From Neobacillus niacini NBRC 15566 (GTDB lineage Bacteria > Bacillota > Bacilli > Bacillales > Cytobacillaceae), in contig NZ_BCVA01000005.1 in assembly GCF_001591505.1 (NCBI RefSeq), positions 124,001 to 188,000 on the forward strand: a stretch of DNA of 64,000 nucleotides, read 5' to 3'. Of the stretch, positions 37,194-47,472 are shown one piece after another (position 1 is the first letter of the stretch; each line of letters opens with the position of its first letter). The translations under genes were made by a program, and so were the position numbers. Below the pieces are notes generated by a model, which was given only the letters and a program-made list of their open reading frames with translations, made no database searches and had not been told where the DNA came from.

Positions 37194-37359
37194 AAAGAAA
37201 TCGTGCTAGTTGGGGAAAATTAAAATATATATTGACAAGCAGATAGTGTGCCTTTCGTATTATTAGACACATATTTGCAAATGAGATAGAATTGTACAAA
37301 GACGATTTCTGCTTTTAACAGCTAGAAATAATGATTCATGCATGTGGAGGTGCAATTTA

Positions 37360-39687
37360 ATGGCGAAAGAGAGAGAATTGATCGTCCCCCTCCTGCCGCT
37401 TCGAGGGTTGCTTGTATATCCGACAATGGTCCTGCATTTAGATGTTGGCCGCGAAAGATCGGTTGAAGCCCTTGAAAAAGCGATGGTAGATGACCATTTA
37501 ATTTTTTTAACGACACAAAAGGATATTGCGATAGACGATCCATCAGAAGATGATTTATACCAGATTGGTACATTAACGAAGGTTAAACAAATGCTTAAGC
37601 TTCCGAATGGAACCATTAGAGTATTGGTAGAGGGACTAAATAGAGCAAAGATACAATCATTTCATGATGAGGACGAATATTATTCTGTCAGTATTGTGAC
37701 ATATGAAGAATCTACAACAAAGGATGTAGAGGATCAGGCATTAATGAGAACAATGCTTGAGTATTTCGAGCAATACATAAAGTTATCTAAAAAAATCTCT
37801 GCGGAAACCTATGCTTCTGTTGTTGATATTGAGGAACCAGGACGAATGGCAGATATTATTGCTTCTCATTTGCCAATCAAACTGAAGGAAAAACAAGAAA
37901 TTCTTGAGACACTGGATATCAAACAACGAATGAATACGGTTATTTCTACGATTCAAAATGAAAAAGAAGTGCTAAATCTTGAGAAGAAGATTGGCCAGCG
38001 TGTTAAGCGTTCTATGGAAAGAACACAAAAGGAATATTACCTTCGTGAACAAATGAAGGCCATCCAAAAGGAATTAGGCGATAAAGAAGGCAAAACTGGT
38101 GAAATTGCAGATTTAACTGAGAAAATTAAGAACGCAGGTATGCCTGATCATGTCCAGCAAACCGCATTAAAAGAACTTGACCGCTATGAAAAAGTGCCAT
38201 CAAGCTCAGCAGAAAGTGCGGTTATTCGTAACTATATTGAATGGCTGATTACAATTCCATGGTCAAAGAAAACAAATGATGACATTGATATTCTTCGTGC
38301 GGAAAAGACTTTAAATCAGGATCATTTTGGACTTGAAAAAGTAAAAGAGCGTGTCTTAGAGTTTTTATCCGTTCAAAAACTAACCAATTCCTTAAAAGGC
38401 CCTATTTTATGTCTTGCTGGACCTCCAGGGGTAGGTAAAACAAGCTTAGCACGTTCCATTGCTAATTCATTAAATCGGAACTTTGTCCGTATTTCACTTG
38501 GCGGTGTACGTGACGAATCTGAAATTCGCGGTCATCGCAGAACCTATGTTGGTGCAATGCCAGGACGTATTATCCAAGGAATGAAAAAGGCAGGAACAAT
38601 TAATCCAGTGTTCTTACTAGATGAAATTGATAAAATGTCCAGTGACTTCCGTGGTGATCCTTCTTCTGCGATGTTAGAGGTATTAGATCCGGAACAAAAC
38701 CATAATTTTAGTGATCATTATATCGAAGAGACTTATGACCTATCAAAAGTCATGTTCATTGCGACTGCCAATAACTTGTCAACCATTCCAGGTCCACTTT
38801 TAGATAGAATGGAAATTATTACGATTGCCGGTTATACAGAAATTGAAAAAGTTCATATCACTAGAGACCATCTTCTGCCGAAACAGATTAAAGAAAATGG
38901 TCTTACAAAAGGGATCCTCCAGGTACGTGATGACGCGATTCTTAAGGTTGTTCGCTATTATACCCGTGAAGCAGGAGTGCGGAGTCTCGAACGACAAATG
39001 GCAACCATCTGCCGTAAGACAGCAAAAATCGTTGTTTCAGGTGAGAAAAAGAGAGTCGTCGTTACGGAAAAGAACGTAGAAGAGTTCCTAGGCAAGCCAA
39101 GATTCCGCTACGGGCAAGCTGAAACAGAGGATCAAGTCGGAGTTGCGACTGGTCTAGCTTACACCACTGTTGGCGGGGATACATTACAAATTGAAGTTTC
39201 TCTATCGCCTGGTAAAGGAAGACTCGTGTTAACTGGAAAACTAGGAGACGTTATGAAAGAATCAGCGCAGGCTGCCTTTAGCTATATTCGTTCTAAAGCA
39301 GGTGAACTGGGAATAGAAGAGAACTTTCATGAAAAATATGATGTTCACATCCATGTTCCAGAAGGCGCTGTTCCAAAAGATGGTCCGTCTGCAGGTATTA
39401 CAATGGCCACTGCTCTTGTTTCCGCACTCACCGGCAGAGCCATTCGCCGTGAAGTAGGAATGACAGGGGAGATTACACTAAGAGGCCGTGTACTTCCGAT
39501 TGGCGGATTAAAAGAAAAAACTTTGAGTGCTCATCGAGCAGGATTAACAAAAGTCATTCTCCCTAAGGATAATGAAATGGATATTGAAGATATTCCAGAA
39601 AGTGTAAGAAATGAAATAGAGTTTGTGCTTGTTTCACATGTCGATGAAGTTCTTCGGCATGCACTAGTAGAAGGTGGATTGCAATGA
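37360..39687 (+). CDS. lonA: ATP-dependent protease LonA
   Basis: Cytosolic Lon protease, 775 aa from the ATG at 37360 (GTGGAGGTG upstream; B. subtilis about 774). The substrate-binding N-terminal domain (about 6-205: [26 protein letters not shown]) and coiled coil precede AAA+ with GPPGVGKT and FLLDEIDKM, then the peptidase with Ser in [13 protein letters not shown] and Lys in the [16 protein letters not shown] motif. It overlaps engB by 4 bp. A TTGACA at 37232 has only a badly spaced -10 (20 bp to TATTAT), so the promoter is not firmly placed. Confidence 0.97.
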   Translation: MAKERELIVPLLPLRGLLVYPTMVLHLDVGRERSVEALEKAMVDDHLIFLTTQKDIAIDDPSEDDLYQIGTLTKVKQMLKLPNGTIRVLVEGLNRAKIQSFHDEDEYYSVSIVTYEESTTKDVEDQALMRTMLEYFEQYIKLSKKISAETYASVVDIEEPGRMADIIASHLPIKLKEKQEILETLDIKQRMNTVISTIQNEKEVLNLEKKIGQRVKRSMERTQKEYYLREQMKAIQKELGDKEGKTGEIADLTEKIKNAGMPDHVQQTALKELDRYEKVPSSSAESAVIRNYIEWLITIPWSKKTNDDIDILRAEKTLNQDHFGLEKVKERVLEFLSVQKLTNSLKGPILCLAGPPGVGKTSLARSIANSLNRNFVRISLGGVRDESEIRGHRRTYVGAMPGRIIQGMKKAGTINPVFLLDEIDKMSSDFRGDPSSAMLEVLDPEQNHNFSDHYIEETYDLSKVMFIATANNLSTIPGPLLDRMEIITIAGYTEIEKVHITRDHLLPKQIKENGLTKGILQVRDDAILKVVRYYTREAGVRSLERQMATICRKTAKIVVSGEKKRVVVTEKNVEEFLGKPRFRYGQAETEDQVGVATGLAYTTVGGDTLQIEVSLSPGKGRLVLTGKLGDVMKESAQAAFSYIRSKAGELGIEENFHEKYDVHIHVPEGAVPKDGPSAGITMATALVSALTGRAIRREVGMTGEITLRGRVLPIGGLKEKTLSAHRAGLTKVILPKDNEMDIEDIPESVRNEIEFVLVSHVDEVLRHALVEGGLQ

Positions 39688-40265
39688 AAGTAGTTAGTTC
39701 CGATATCGTCATCAGTGCCGTAAGGCCAGAGCAGTACCCAGAAACAGATTTGCCTGAGTTTGCATTAGCAGGCCGTTCGAATGTTGGTAAGTCATCTTTT
39801 ATCAATAAAATGCTAAACCGAAAAGGACTCGCGAGAATTTCGTCAAAGCCCGGGAAAACACAAACGTTGAACTTTTATTTAATAAATGAAATCCTTCACT
39901 TTGTCGATGTACCGGGTTATGGATACGCAAAAGTATCGAAGTCTGAGCGTGCTGCATGGGGAAGAATGATTGAAACGTATTTTACCTCCCGTGAGCAATT
40001 AAGAGCGGCAGTTTTGATTGTTGACCTGCGCCATCCGCCTACACAGGATGATATCATGATGTATGATTTCTTAAAGCATTATGGTATTCCGTGTGTCATT
40101 ATCGCGACAAAGGCGGATAAAATCCCAAGAGGGAAATGGCAAAAATATTTAAAAGTAACGAAAGAAACGCTCGATTTGGAAGAAAATGATCAAATCGTTC
40201 TTTTCTCGTCCGAAACGGGTGAAGGAAAAGATAAAGCGTGGTCGATTTTACAGAGTTATATGTGA
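39684..40265 (+). CDS. engB: Ribosome biogenesis GTP-binding protein EngB (YsxC)
   Basis: TrmE-Era-EngA-type GTPase needed for 50S subunit assembly, 193 aa. G1 is [10 protein letters not shown]2 region [13 protein letters not shown]3 [10 protein letters not shown]4 TKADK, G5 SSETGEG. The start ATG overlaps the lonA stop (ATGA), indicating coupled translation, as in B. subtilis lonA-ysxC. Confidence 0.97.
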   Translation: MKVVSSDIVISAVRPEQYPETDLPEFALAGRSNVGKSSFINKMLNRKGLARISSKPGKTQTLNFYLINEILHFVDVPGYGYAKVSKSERAAWGRMIETYFTSREQLRAAVLIVDLRHPPTQDDIMMYDFLKHYGIPCVIIATKADKIPRGKWQKYLKVTKETLDLEENDQIVLFSSETGEGKDKAWSILQSYM

Positions 40266-40373
40266 GCTCTTTTCCTTAAGAAAAGAGCCTGCAAACTTAA
40301 TTTCGAGCACAAAATAGTTTTTTTCGCGTTAAAATCGGCCTTAGGATTTTAACACCTATCATTAGTAGAACAG
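40264..40373 (-). repeat. Dispersed structured repeat, copy B (inverted partner at 26392-26568)
   Basis: Starts within the engB stop codon with the hairpin GCTCTTTTCCTTAAGAAAAGAGC, then the reverse complement of the copy A core including TGCAAACTTAATTTC, AGCACAAAATAGTT and the hairpin GTTAAAATC...GATTTTAAC (40329-40352). No T tract follows either hairpin, so it is not a simple terminator. Confidence 0.82.
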
Positions 40374-40385
40374 TCTATATGTAAG

Positions 40386-40422
40386 AAAAACGTCAGGCAA
40401 TTTGCCTGACGTTTATTTTTTT
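40386..40422. terminator. Bidirectional terminator between engB and the LiaI-like gene
   Basis: AAACGTCAGGCA pairs with TGCCTGACGTTT, with A and T tracts on the two sides. It overlaps the end of the minus-strand gene. Confidence 0.85.
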
Positions 40423-40901
40423 CTCTTAAAAAGTAAGAAGAGGCCGATCAGAATGATAATTGCAGGCCAGAACTTCCAAACAATACTTAGCCCATTCTGA
40501 AGAAATCCAAGATATTCTGCAACTTTATCGTAAAATAATAGCAGTAATGCCAATACTAAAAAGAGAAACGCCTGAAACAGTCCATTGTTTGTTTTTTGAA
40601 AACGTAGAAAGTAGCCGATGGATATAAACAATACAAGCATGCCAATGGTGTTGTTTGGCCAGATTAAAATCTTGCCGGCTAAATGGTAGTGCAGACCAAA
40701 TCCTGCGATGATGACTCCTGGTAAAATGGATTCATGATCGTTTGCAGAATATCCCTGTCCTAGAAAAGCGAGCCCAATAATAATAAGGAGTGTCGGCCAC
40801 GAATACAATGTCTGTAGAACGGTAAATCCAGATTGCTGCAGGAATAGAAAGGCTCCAAAGCCTACGAGTATAATTCCAGGGAAAATGCGCTGATTCTTCA
40901 T
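40413..40901 (-). CDS. Multi-spanning membrane protein with LiaI/LiaF-like (DUF5668-type) helices
   Basis: 162 residues, almost all hydrophobic, with about six short helices in tandem pairs. The repeated pattern IFPGIILVGFGAFLFLQQSG...WPTLLIIIGLAFL and later ILPGVIIAGFGLHYHL...FWPAIIILIGLFLLFKRKK is the PG-hydrophobic / WP-hydrophobic module of LiaI/LiaF-like membrane domains. Such proteins often accompany cell-envelope stress systems, but no kinase or regulator is next to it here. RBS AAGTGGTG upstream of the ATG at 40901. Not in the B. subtilis engB-hemA interval as far as I recall. Confidence 0.75.
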   Translation of the reverse strand: MKNQRIFPGIILVGFGAFLFLQQSGFTVLQTLYSWPTLLIIIGLAFLGQGYSANDHESILPGVIIAGFGLHYHLAGKILIWPNNTIGMLVLFISIGYFLRFQKTNNGLFQAFLFLVLALLLLFYDKVAEYLGFLQNGLSIVWKFWPAIIILIGLFLLFKRKK

Positions 40902-41003
40902 TTTAACACCACTTCCAGAAAGGTTTACTTGAATCTAGTCTATTTTTTTGGTACTGTACATAAGGATGATATATTTATTTACTACTTACTTTTTTACTAT
41001 ATT

Positions 41004-41036
41004 AGGCTAGCTTCGGCGCCTAGAGGCGCTTCCGAT
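41004..41036. repeat. Short form of the element at 33626
   Basis: GGCTAGCTTCGGCGCC followed by TAGAGGCGCTTCCG matches the two ends of the long element (AGCTACAGCGCCTAG and AGGCGCTTCCG) with the central hairpin region missing; GGCGCC...GGCGC allows a small stem. Confidence 0.55.
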
Positions 41037-41103
41037 TTATATAGTACCATATTCTTTCGTATTCTGTTCACATTTACCGGGTAAAAGTTGAAAAAGCCCG
41101 TGT

Positions 41104-41133
41104 TATAATCAGACTAGTTAATAATGTACTAGT
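41104..41133 (+). promoter_or_regulatory. hemA promoter region with twin ACTAGT motif
   Basis: A perfect -10 TATAAT (41104-41109) without a convincing -35. Immediately downstream are two ACTAGT palindromes (41113-41118 and 41128-41133) 9 bp apart, spanning the likely transcription start. They could be an operator; no known box (for example PerR) fits. Confidence 0.45.
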
Positions 41134-41168
41134 AGTTTTGTATTACTTATTGGGGGTGTTCTTAAAAA

Positions 41169-42509
41169 ATGCATATTGTAGTGATCGGTCTAAACTATAA
41201 AACTGCCCCTGTGGAAATCCGTGAGCGGTTGACATTCAATGAAGCCGAGCTTGGGGATGCAATAAAAAAATTAAATACGAAAAAAAGCATCCTAGAAAAT
41301 ATCATTGTATCTACATGTAATCGTACAGAGATTTATGCGGTTGTCGATCAGCTGCACACTGGACGCTATTATATTAAAGAGTTTTTATCTGAATGGTTCG
41401 GAATTGAACAATCTGAGTTTTCACCTTTTCTATTTGTTTACGAGGAAGACGGTGCGATGGAGCATTTATTCCAGGTGGCATGCGGGCTTCACTCAATGGT
41501 TTTAGGGGAAACGCAAATACTAGGGCAGGTTCGTACCAGCTTTATACTAGCTCAAGAACTGGGAACAACAGGCACAGTTTTTAACCAACTATTTAAGCAG
41601 GCCATTACCCTTGCGAAGCGTGGACATGCTGAAACAGAAATTGGCGCCAATGCGGTTTCGGTCAGCTATGCTGCTGTTGAACTAGCGAAGAAAATCTTCG
41701 GTTCACTTGAGAATAAGCATGTTCTTATTTTTGGTGCGGGTAAAATGGGTGAGCTGGCCGCGCAAAATCTGCATGGCAATGGTGTAAGAAAGGTTACGGT
41801 AATCAATCGTACATTTGAAAAGGCTGAAGTTCTTGCTAACCGATTCGCCGGTGAGGCTAAAACAGTTAATGAACTCCAAAGTTCTTTGGTTGACGCAGAT
41901 ATTTTGATTAGCTCTACTGGAGCAAAGGATTTTGTTATTACAAAGTCAATGATGGAAAAAGTGGAGAAAAAGCGTAAGGGCAAGCCATTATTTATGGTTG
42001 ATATCGCTGTTCCTCGCGACTTGGATCCAAAAATTGCGGAGCTTGAAAGTGTATTCTTATATGATATCGATGATTTAGAAGGAATTGTAGAGGCGAACCT
42101 TCAGGAGCGGAAGAAAGCAGCTCAAGTGATCATGTTGATGATTGAAAAGGAAATTGTTGAGTTCAAACAATGGCTCGGATTGTTAGGGGTGGTTCCGGTT
42201 ATCTCGGCTTTAAGGGATAAGGCTCTTGCTATTCAAACCGAAACCATGGTCAGCATTGAACGCAAGCTGCCTCATTTATCGGACAGAGATAGAAAGGTTT
42301 TAAATAAACATACAAAGAGTATTATCAACCAGCTATTAAAAGACCCTATCTTACAAGCAAAAGAATTGGCTGCTCGTCCAGACGCTGATCAGGCATTGGA
42401 TTTATTCATGAAAATATTTAATATTGAAGAGCTTGTAGAAAAACAAACGAAAGCAGCCGAAACGAATAATGCAGTGGTTAAAGTACCGCAGGCTTCCTTT
42501 CAGTCATAA
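41169..42509 (+). CDS. hemA: Glutamyl-tRNA reductase
   Basis: First committed step of tetrapyrrole synthesis by the C5 route: glutamyl-tRNA to glutamate-1-semialdehyde with NADPH, 446 aa. The catalytic Cys is in [11 protein letters not shown] (about 50), the substrate region is [23 protein letters not shown], the NADPH domain is [17 protein letters not shown] (about 190), followed by a C-terminal dimerisation helix bundle. RBS TGGGGGTG. First of hemAXCDBL. Confidence 0.97.
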   Translation: MHIVVIGLNYKTAPVEIRERLTFNEAELGDAIKKLNTKKSILENIIVSTCNRTEIYAVVDQLHTGRYYIKEFLSEWFGIEQSEFSPFLFVYEEDGAMEHLFQVACGLHSMVLGETQILGQVRTSFILAQELGTTGTVFNQLFKQAITLAKRGHAETEIGANAVSVSYAAVELAKKIFGSLENKHVLIFGAGKMGELAAQNLHGNGVRKVTVINRTFEKAEVLANRFAGEAKTVNELQSSLVDADILISSTGAKDFVITKSMMEKVEKKRKGKPLFMVDIAVPRDLDPKIAELESVFLYDIDDLEGIVEANLQERKKAAQVIMLMIEKEIVEFKQWLGLLGVVPVISALRDKALAIQTETMVSIERKLPHLSDRDRKVLNKHTKSIINQLLKDPILQAKELAARPDADQALDLFMKIFNIEELVEKQTKAAETNNAVVKVPQASFQS

Positions 42510-42521
42510 GAGGTACTGAAT

Positions 42522-43355
42522 ATGTTTGACTTCCATATGACGCGGCTGCACGAATTGACAGTTGTCCTATATGCCTTCAGTGTGTTGTTATATTTTTTCG
42601 ACTTTCTACATCATAACCGGAGGGCAAACCGTATCGCCTTCTGGTTACTTGCGTTTGTATGGGTATTACAAACAGTCTTTCTTACTTCTTATATGATTAA
42701 AACAGGACGATTTCCAGTCTTAACAATCTTTGAAGGTTTATATTTTTATGCTTGGATTTTGATAACGCTATCGCTTGGAATCAACCGTCTTCTAAAGGTC
42801 GATTTCATCGTATTTTTTACCAATATTCTTGGTTTTATTGTCATGGCTATTCACACGTTTGCTCCGATTACATATGATTCCCATGTCATCGGCAATCAGC
42901 TAATGTCTGAGCTCTTGCTTATACATATTACAATGGCGATTCTATCTTATGGAGCCTTCTCTTTATCTTTTGTTCTTTCTCTTCTCTATCTGATTCAATA
43001 TGATTTATTGAAAAGGAAAAAATGGGGGACTAGACTATTGAGAATTGCAGATTTAAGTAAGCTGGAACGATCCTCTTACATATTAGTTGTAATTGCGGTT
43101 CCAATGCTGTTATTAAGTCTCATCTTAGGTTTACAATGGGCCTTCTTAAAGGTTCCTGGAATGCCGTGGTACGATATGAAAATTATTGGATCATTTATTC
43201 TATTAACCGGATACAGTATCTATTTGTACCTGCGTATCGTAAAAAATATGTCAGGCAGACAACTAGCTCTTTGGAATGTCGGTTCTTTTTTAATTGTATT
43301 AATCAACTTTTTCTTATTTGGTCAATTATCATCATTTCATTTTTGGTATTCATAA
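42522..43355 (+). CDS. hemX: HemX, cytochrome c assembly-like membrane protein
   Basis: A 277-residue integral membrane protein with eight predicted helices, of the CcsA/ResC-like superfamily (the FEGLYFYAWILITLSLGI segment and HITMAILSYGAFSLSFVLSLLYL). In B. subtilis HemX lowers the amount of HemA protein, so it acts as a regulator rather than an enzyme. It starts 12 bp after hemA. Confidence 0.93.
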   Translation: MFDFHMTRLHELTVVLYAFSVLLYFFDFLHHNRRANRIAFWLLAFVWVLQTVFLTSYMIKTGRFPVLTIFEGLYFYAWILITLSLGINRLLKVDFIVFFTNILGFIVMAIHTFAPITYDSHVIGNQLMSELLLIHITMAILSYGAFSLSFVLSLLYLIQYDLLKRKKWGTRLLRIADLSKLERSSYILVVIAVPMLLLSLILGLQWAFLKVPGMPWYDMKIIGSFILLTGYSIYLYLRIVKNMSGRQLALWNVGSFLIVLINFFLFGQLSSFHFWYS

Positions 43356-43369
43356 CATAGGAGGCAGTC

Positions 43370-44308
43370 ATGAGAAAAATTATCGTAGGTTCTAGACGCA
43401 GTAAATTGGCTCTTACTCAAACAAACTGGGTGATAGAACAGCTTAAAAAGCTTGGCGGCAACTTTGAATTTGAAGTAAAGGAAATTGTCACAAAAGGGGA
43501 TAAAATCCTTGACGTTACACTTTCAAAAGTAGGCGGTAAAGGATTATTTGTTAAGGAAATCGAACAGGCTATGATGGATAAAGAAATTGACATGGCTGTT
43601 CATAGTATGAAGGACATGCCAGCTGTTCTGCCTGAGGGGCTGACAATCGGCTGCATTCCTTTCCGTGAGGATCACCGTGATGCATTAATTTCAAGAGATC
43701 ATATTAAGCTAAAAGATTTAAAGCCAGGAGCGATTATTGGCACAAGCAGCCTTCGCCGCAGCGCCCAAATTTTAGCACAGCGTCCAGATTTAGAAATTAA
43801 ATGGATCCGTGGAAATGTTGATACACGATTACAAAAGCTTAAAGATGAAGAATATGACGCTATTATCCTAGCAGCAGCAGGTCTTTCCCGCCTTGGATGG
43901 GCAAAAGAAACCATCACCGAGTTTATTGATGCCGATGTGTGCGTACCTGCCGTTGGTCAAGGTGCGTTATCCATCGAGTGCCGTGAAGATGATAAGGAAC
44001 TTCTTGAACTTTTTGAGAAATTCACTTGCAAGAAAACAGAAAGAGCAGTTCGTGCGGAACGTGCTTTCCTTCAAAAAATGGAAGGCGGCTGCCAAGTGCC
44101 AATTGCAGGCTTTGCCTATATAGCGGATAATGATGAAATCGTTTTGACTGTATTAGTCGCTTCTCCTGAAGGCCAAGAAATCTTTAAAGAGGAACTACGA
44201 GGAACGAACCCAGAAGAGCTTGGCATTCAAGCTGCGGACCTATTAATTGAAAAAGGAGCTAAAGACCTGATTGAGAAGGTTAAACGGGAGCTTGAAGGTC
44301 AATGCTAA
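43370..44308 (+). CDS. hemC: Porphobilinogen deaminase (hydroxymethylbilane synthase)
   Basis: Joins four porphobilinogens to hydroxymethylbilane, 312 aa. N-terminus [17 protein letters not shown]; the active-site region is [25 protein letters not shown] and [11 protein letters not shown]; the dipyrromethane-cofactor Cys is in [12 protein letters not shown] (about 241). RBS AGGAGG. It overlaps hemD by 7 bp. Confidence 0.98.
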   Translation: MRKIIVGSRRSKLALTQTNWVIEQLKKLGGNFEFEVKEIVTKGDKILDVTLSKVGGKGLFVKEIEQAMMDKEIDMAVHSMKDMPAVLPEGLTIGCIPFREDHRDALISRDHIKLKDLKPGAIIGTSSLRRSAQILAQRPDLEIKWIRGNVDTRLQKLKDEEYDAIILAAAGLSRLGWAKETITEFIDADVCVPAVGQGALSIECREDDKELLELFEKFTCKKTERAVRAERAFLQKMEGGCQVPIAGFAYIADNDEIVLTVLVASPEGQEIFKEELRGTNPEELGIQAADLLIEKGAKDLIEKVKRELEGQC

Positions 44309-45075
44309 AACCATTAGGTTTGAAAGACAAAAAGGTCCTGGTGCCTCGTGGAGCGGGTCAGGCAAAATCCTTTTCACAACTTGTCGAAAAGTATGGAGGG
44401 ATTTCAATCGAAATCCCTCTTATTGCATTTCGGCCAATTGAGCTCACAGCTCAGCTGCAACATGCTATGAATAAGATTGATACATATGACTGGATTGTTT
44501 TTACAAGCAATGTCACAGTCGAAACGTTCTTTTCTTTTTATAAAAATAAAAATCATAACTCATTTCCTAAAATTGCTGTGATCGGTAAGAAAACAGAAGA
44601 GGTATTGCTGGAAAGAGGATTGAAAGCAGAGTTTGTACCTTCTGCCTATGTAACGGAGGTATTTACCGACGAGTTCTTGCCAATAGTGCCGAGTGGTTCG
44701 AAAGTGTTGATTCCAAAAGGAAATCTGGCAAGGGAATATATTTCTACATCTCTTAGTAACCGAGGTGTGCTTGTAGATGAAATCGTGATCTATGAGACAT
44801 ATATGCCCGAAGACAGTACCAATAAATTAGCTAAAATGCTTTCTAATGATGAACTGGATATCTTAATGTTCACAAGTCCTTCAACAGTTAATCACTTTAT
44901 GAGTGTGGTAAAGAAGTATAAACTAGAGAAGCATATCGAAAGATGTGTGATTAGCTGCATCGGACCCGTTACTGAAAAAAGATTACTTGCCTATGGGTTG
45001 CCGGTTCACGTCTCCCCAGAGGAGTATACCGTAAACGATATGATTAAAAGCACGATCCAATTTTTAGAAAAATGA
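44302..45075 (+). CDS. hemD: Uroporphyrinogen-III synthase
   Basis: Cyclises and inverts ring D of hydroxymethylbilane to uroporphyrinogen III, 257 aa. The family is poorly conserved; the visible signatures are [63 protein letters not shown] and [12 protein letters not shown]. Identification is also by position between hemC and hemB. Its start overlaps the hemC end. Confidence 0.94.
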   Translation: MLKPLGLKDKKVLVPRGAGQAKSFSQLVEKYGGISIEIPLIAFRPIELTAQLQHAMNKIDTYDWIVFTSNVTVETFFSFYKNKNHNSFPKIAVIGKKTEEVLLERGLKAEFVPSAYVTEVFTDEFLPIVPSGSKVLIPKGNLAREYISTSLSNRGVLVDEIVIYETYMPEDSTNKLAKMLSNDELDILMFTSPSTVNHFMSVVKKYKLEKHIERCVISCIGPVTEKRLLAYGLPVHVSPEEYTVNDMIKSTIQFLEK

Positions 45076-45108
45076 TATTTGAAAATAGAATTTGGGGGTA
45101 AATATTAA

Positions 45109-46086
45109 ATGGAACTTCAATTTTCACGTCATCGCCGATTACGTACAAGTGCTAATATGCGTGCACTCGTTAGAGAAAATCACTTAACACCAGACGACTT
45201 CATCTATCCGTTATTCATCTATGAAGGTGAAAACATCCGCAGAGAAGTATCTTCCATGCCTGGGGTTTTCCAAGTATCGATGGATAACCTTAAAGCGGAA
45301 ATGGATGATATCGTTGCACATGGAATTAAGTCCGTTCTATTATTTGGCATTCCGACTACAAAAGACGAGTGCGGAACACAAGCCTTCCATGACCATGGCA
45401 TTATCCAAGTGGCAACCCGATGGATTAAAAAACATTATCCAGAAATCATCATTGTTGCGGATACATGCTTGTGCGAATATACCAGCCACGGACACTGTGG
45501 AATGGTCGAAGGCGATAAAATCTTAAATGACGAATCTCTTGATTTACTTGTAAAAACAGCTATCGCTCAAGCCGAAGCAGGTGCAGATATTATTGCCCCT
45601 TCAAACATGATGGATGGTTTTGTTGCAGCGATTCGTGCTGGTTTAGACGAAGCCGGATTTAAAGATATTCCCATCATGTCTTATGCCGTTAAATATGCTT
45701 CAGCCTTTTATGGACCTTTCCGTGAGGCAGCAGAGGGCGCACCGCAGTTCGGTGACCGTAAAACGTATCAAATGGATCCAGCAAACCGAATGGAGGCCTT
45801 CAGGGAAGCAGAATCCGATGTGGCCGAAGGTGCCGATTTCTTAATCGTGAAGCCAGGTATGCCGTATCTTGACATCGTTCGTGATGTTAAAAATAACTTT
45901 AATCTTCCTGTTGTAGCGTATAACGTCAGTGGTGAATATTCGATGATCAAAGCTGCTGCTGCAAACGGCTGGGTTGACGAGAAACAAACGGTGATGGAAA
46001 TGCTAATTGCCTTTAAACGTGCAGGCGCAGACCTTATTATTACATATGCTGCCAAAGACGCGTGCCGCTGGTTGAAAGAAGATTAA
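45109..46086 (+). CDS. hemB: Delta-aminolevulinic acid dehydratase (porphobilinogen synthase)
   Basis: Condenses two 5-aminolevulinates to porphobilinogen, 325 aa. Schiff-base lysines are in [15 protein letters not shown] and [12 protein letters not shown]; the metal-site Cys cluster is [15 protein letters not shown], the Zn-binding type. RBS TTGGGGGT. Between hemD and hemL in the haem operon. Confidence 0.97.
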   Translation: MELQFSRHRRLRTSANMRALVRENHLTPDDFIYPLFIYEGENIRREVSSMPGVFQVSMDNLKAEMDDIVAHGIKSVLLFGIPTTKDECGTQAFHDHGIIQVATRWIKKHYPEIIIVADTCLCEYTSHGHCGMVEGDKILNDESLDLLVKTAIAQAEAGADIIAPSNMMDGFVAAIRAGLDEAGFKDIPIMSYAVKYASAFYGPFREAAEGAPQFGDRKTYQMDPANRMEAFREAESDVAEGADFLIVKPGMPYLDIVRDVKNNFNLPVVAYNVSGEYSMIKAAAANGWVDEKQTVMEMLIAFKRAGADLIITYAAKDACRWLKED

Positions 46087-46115
46087 TAATTTTATTCTGA
46101 AAAGAGGAACAGATA

Positions 46116-47402
46116 ATGCGCTCATATACAAAATCGCAAGAAGCCTTTAAAGAAGCTAAAAACTTGATGCCTGGCGGTGTTAACAGCCCGGTACGTGCTT
46201 TTAAATCTGTAAATATGGATCCGATTTTCATGGAAAGAGGAAAAGGTTCAAAAATCTATGATATCGATGGCAATGAATATATCGATTACGTATTATCATG
46301 GGGACCGCTAATCCTTGGTCATACAAATGACAGAGTGGTTGAAGGAATTAAAAAGGTTGCTGAGCTTGGTACAAGCTATGGCGCACCGACTTTAATGGAA
46401 AATGAACTGGCTAAACTTGTTATTGAACGTGTACCATCAATTGAAGTAGTAAGGATGGTTTCATCTGGAACAGAAGCGACTATGAGTGCGCTTCGCTTAG
46501 CACGCGGCTATACAGGCCGTAACAAGATTTTAAAATTTGAAGGCTGCTACCATGGCCATGGTGATTCCCTCTTAATTAAAGCTGGTTCTGGGGTTGCTAC
46601 ACTCGGTTTACCAGACAGCCCTGGTGTACCTGAAGGAGTGGCTAAGAACACGATTACTGTTGCATACAATGACCTTGAAGGCGTTAAATATGCGTTCGAA
46701 CAATTCGGTGATGATATTGCTTGTATTATCGTTGAACCGGTTGCTGGAAATATGGGTCTAGTACCGCCGCTTCCAGGATTCTTAGAAGGTCTTCGTGAAA
46801 TCACTTCCGAAAACGGGGCATTGTTGATTTTTGATGAAGTTATGACCGGCTTCCGTGTGGGCTATAATTGTGCGCAAGGCTATTTCAATATCACGCCTGA
46901 TATCACATGTCTTGGTAAAGTAATTGGCGGCGGTCTGCCAGTTGGTGCTTACGGCGGTAAGGCTGAAATCATGCAGCAAATTGCTCCTGCGGGACCAATC
47001 TATCAAGCAGGAACCCTCTCCGGAAATCCGCTTGCCATGACTGCTGGTTACGAGACATTAACACAATTAACACCAGAGCATTACGAAGAGTTCAAGCGCT
47101 TAGGGGATTTACTTGAAAAAGGAATTACCGCTGCGGCTGAAAAATATGATATTCCTGTTACGTTTAACCGTGCAGGTTCAATGATTGGATTCTTCTTTAC
47201 AAAAGAACCTGTCATCAACTATGAAACAGCAAAAACTTCTAACCTAGATTATTTTGCTGCCTACTATCGTGAAATGGCTGAACAAGGAGTATTCCTGCCG
47301 CCATCTCAATTTGAAGGATTGTTCTTGTCTACTGCACATACCGAAGAAGATATTGAGAAGACAATTAAAGCAGTTGAAGTTGCATTTTCAAAACTAAAAT
47401 AA
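46116..47402 (+). CDS. hemL: Glutamate-1-semialdehyde 2,1-aminomutase
   Basis: PLP enzyme converting glutamate-1-semialdehyde to 5-aminolevulinate, 428 aa. The N-terminus [45 protein letters not shown] and [12 protein letters not shown] motifs are present; the PLP lysine is in [16 protein letters not shown] (about 268). Last gene of hemAXCDBL, with a strong terminator. A second GSA aminotransferase (gsaB) occurs in B. subtilis elsewhere, but the position here defines hemL. Confidence 0.97.
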   Translation: MRSYTKSQEAFKEAKNLMPGGVNSPVRAFKSVNMDPIFMERGKGSKIYDIDGNEYIDYVLSWGPLILGHTNDRVVEGIKKVAELGTSYGAPTLMENELAKLVIERVPSIEVVRMVSSGTEATMSALRLARGYTGRNKILKFEGCYHGHGDSLLIKAGSGVATLGLPDSPGVPEGVAKNTITVAYNDLEGVKYAFEQFGDDIACIIVEPVAGNMGLVPPLPGFLEGLREITSENGALLIFDEVMTGFRVGYNCAQGYFNITPDITCLGKVIGGGLPVGAYGGKAEIMQQIAPAGPIYQAGTLSGNPLAMTAGYETLTQLTPEHYEEFKRLGDLLEKGITAAAEKYDIPVTFNRAGSMIGFFFTKEPVINYETAKTSNLDYFAAYYREMAEQGVFLPPSQFEGLFLSTAHTEEDIEKTIKAVEVAFSKLK

Positions 47403-47406
47403 TACC

Positions 47407-47446
47407 TTTTAGACACTTATCAACTTGATGAGTGTCTTTTGTTTTG
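47407..47446 (+). terminator. Terminator of the haem operon
   Basis: AGACACTTATCA (47411-47422) pairs with TGATGAGTGTCT (47426-47437) around a 3-nt loop, followed by TTTTGTTTT. Confidence 0.9.
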
Positions 47447-47472
47447 GGGAAATCCTTTTCTCCCACTTCCCT

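Noticed and set aside
37232-37263. TTGACA/TATTAT as the lonA promoter
   Set aside because: The spacer is 20 bp, outside the usual 16-18, and no better -10 lies at the right distance; left unassigned.
40264-40289. GCTCTTTTC/GAAAAGAGC hairpin as the engB terminator
   Set aside because: No T tract follows on the plus strand; the real terminator is more likely the AAACGTCAGGCA stem at 40386-40422.
41100-41125. PerR box at hemA
   Set aside because: TTATAATCAGACTAG has only the left half of the TTATAATnATTATAA consensus; the right half is missing, so I do not claim peroxide control.
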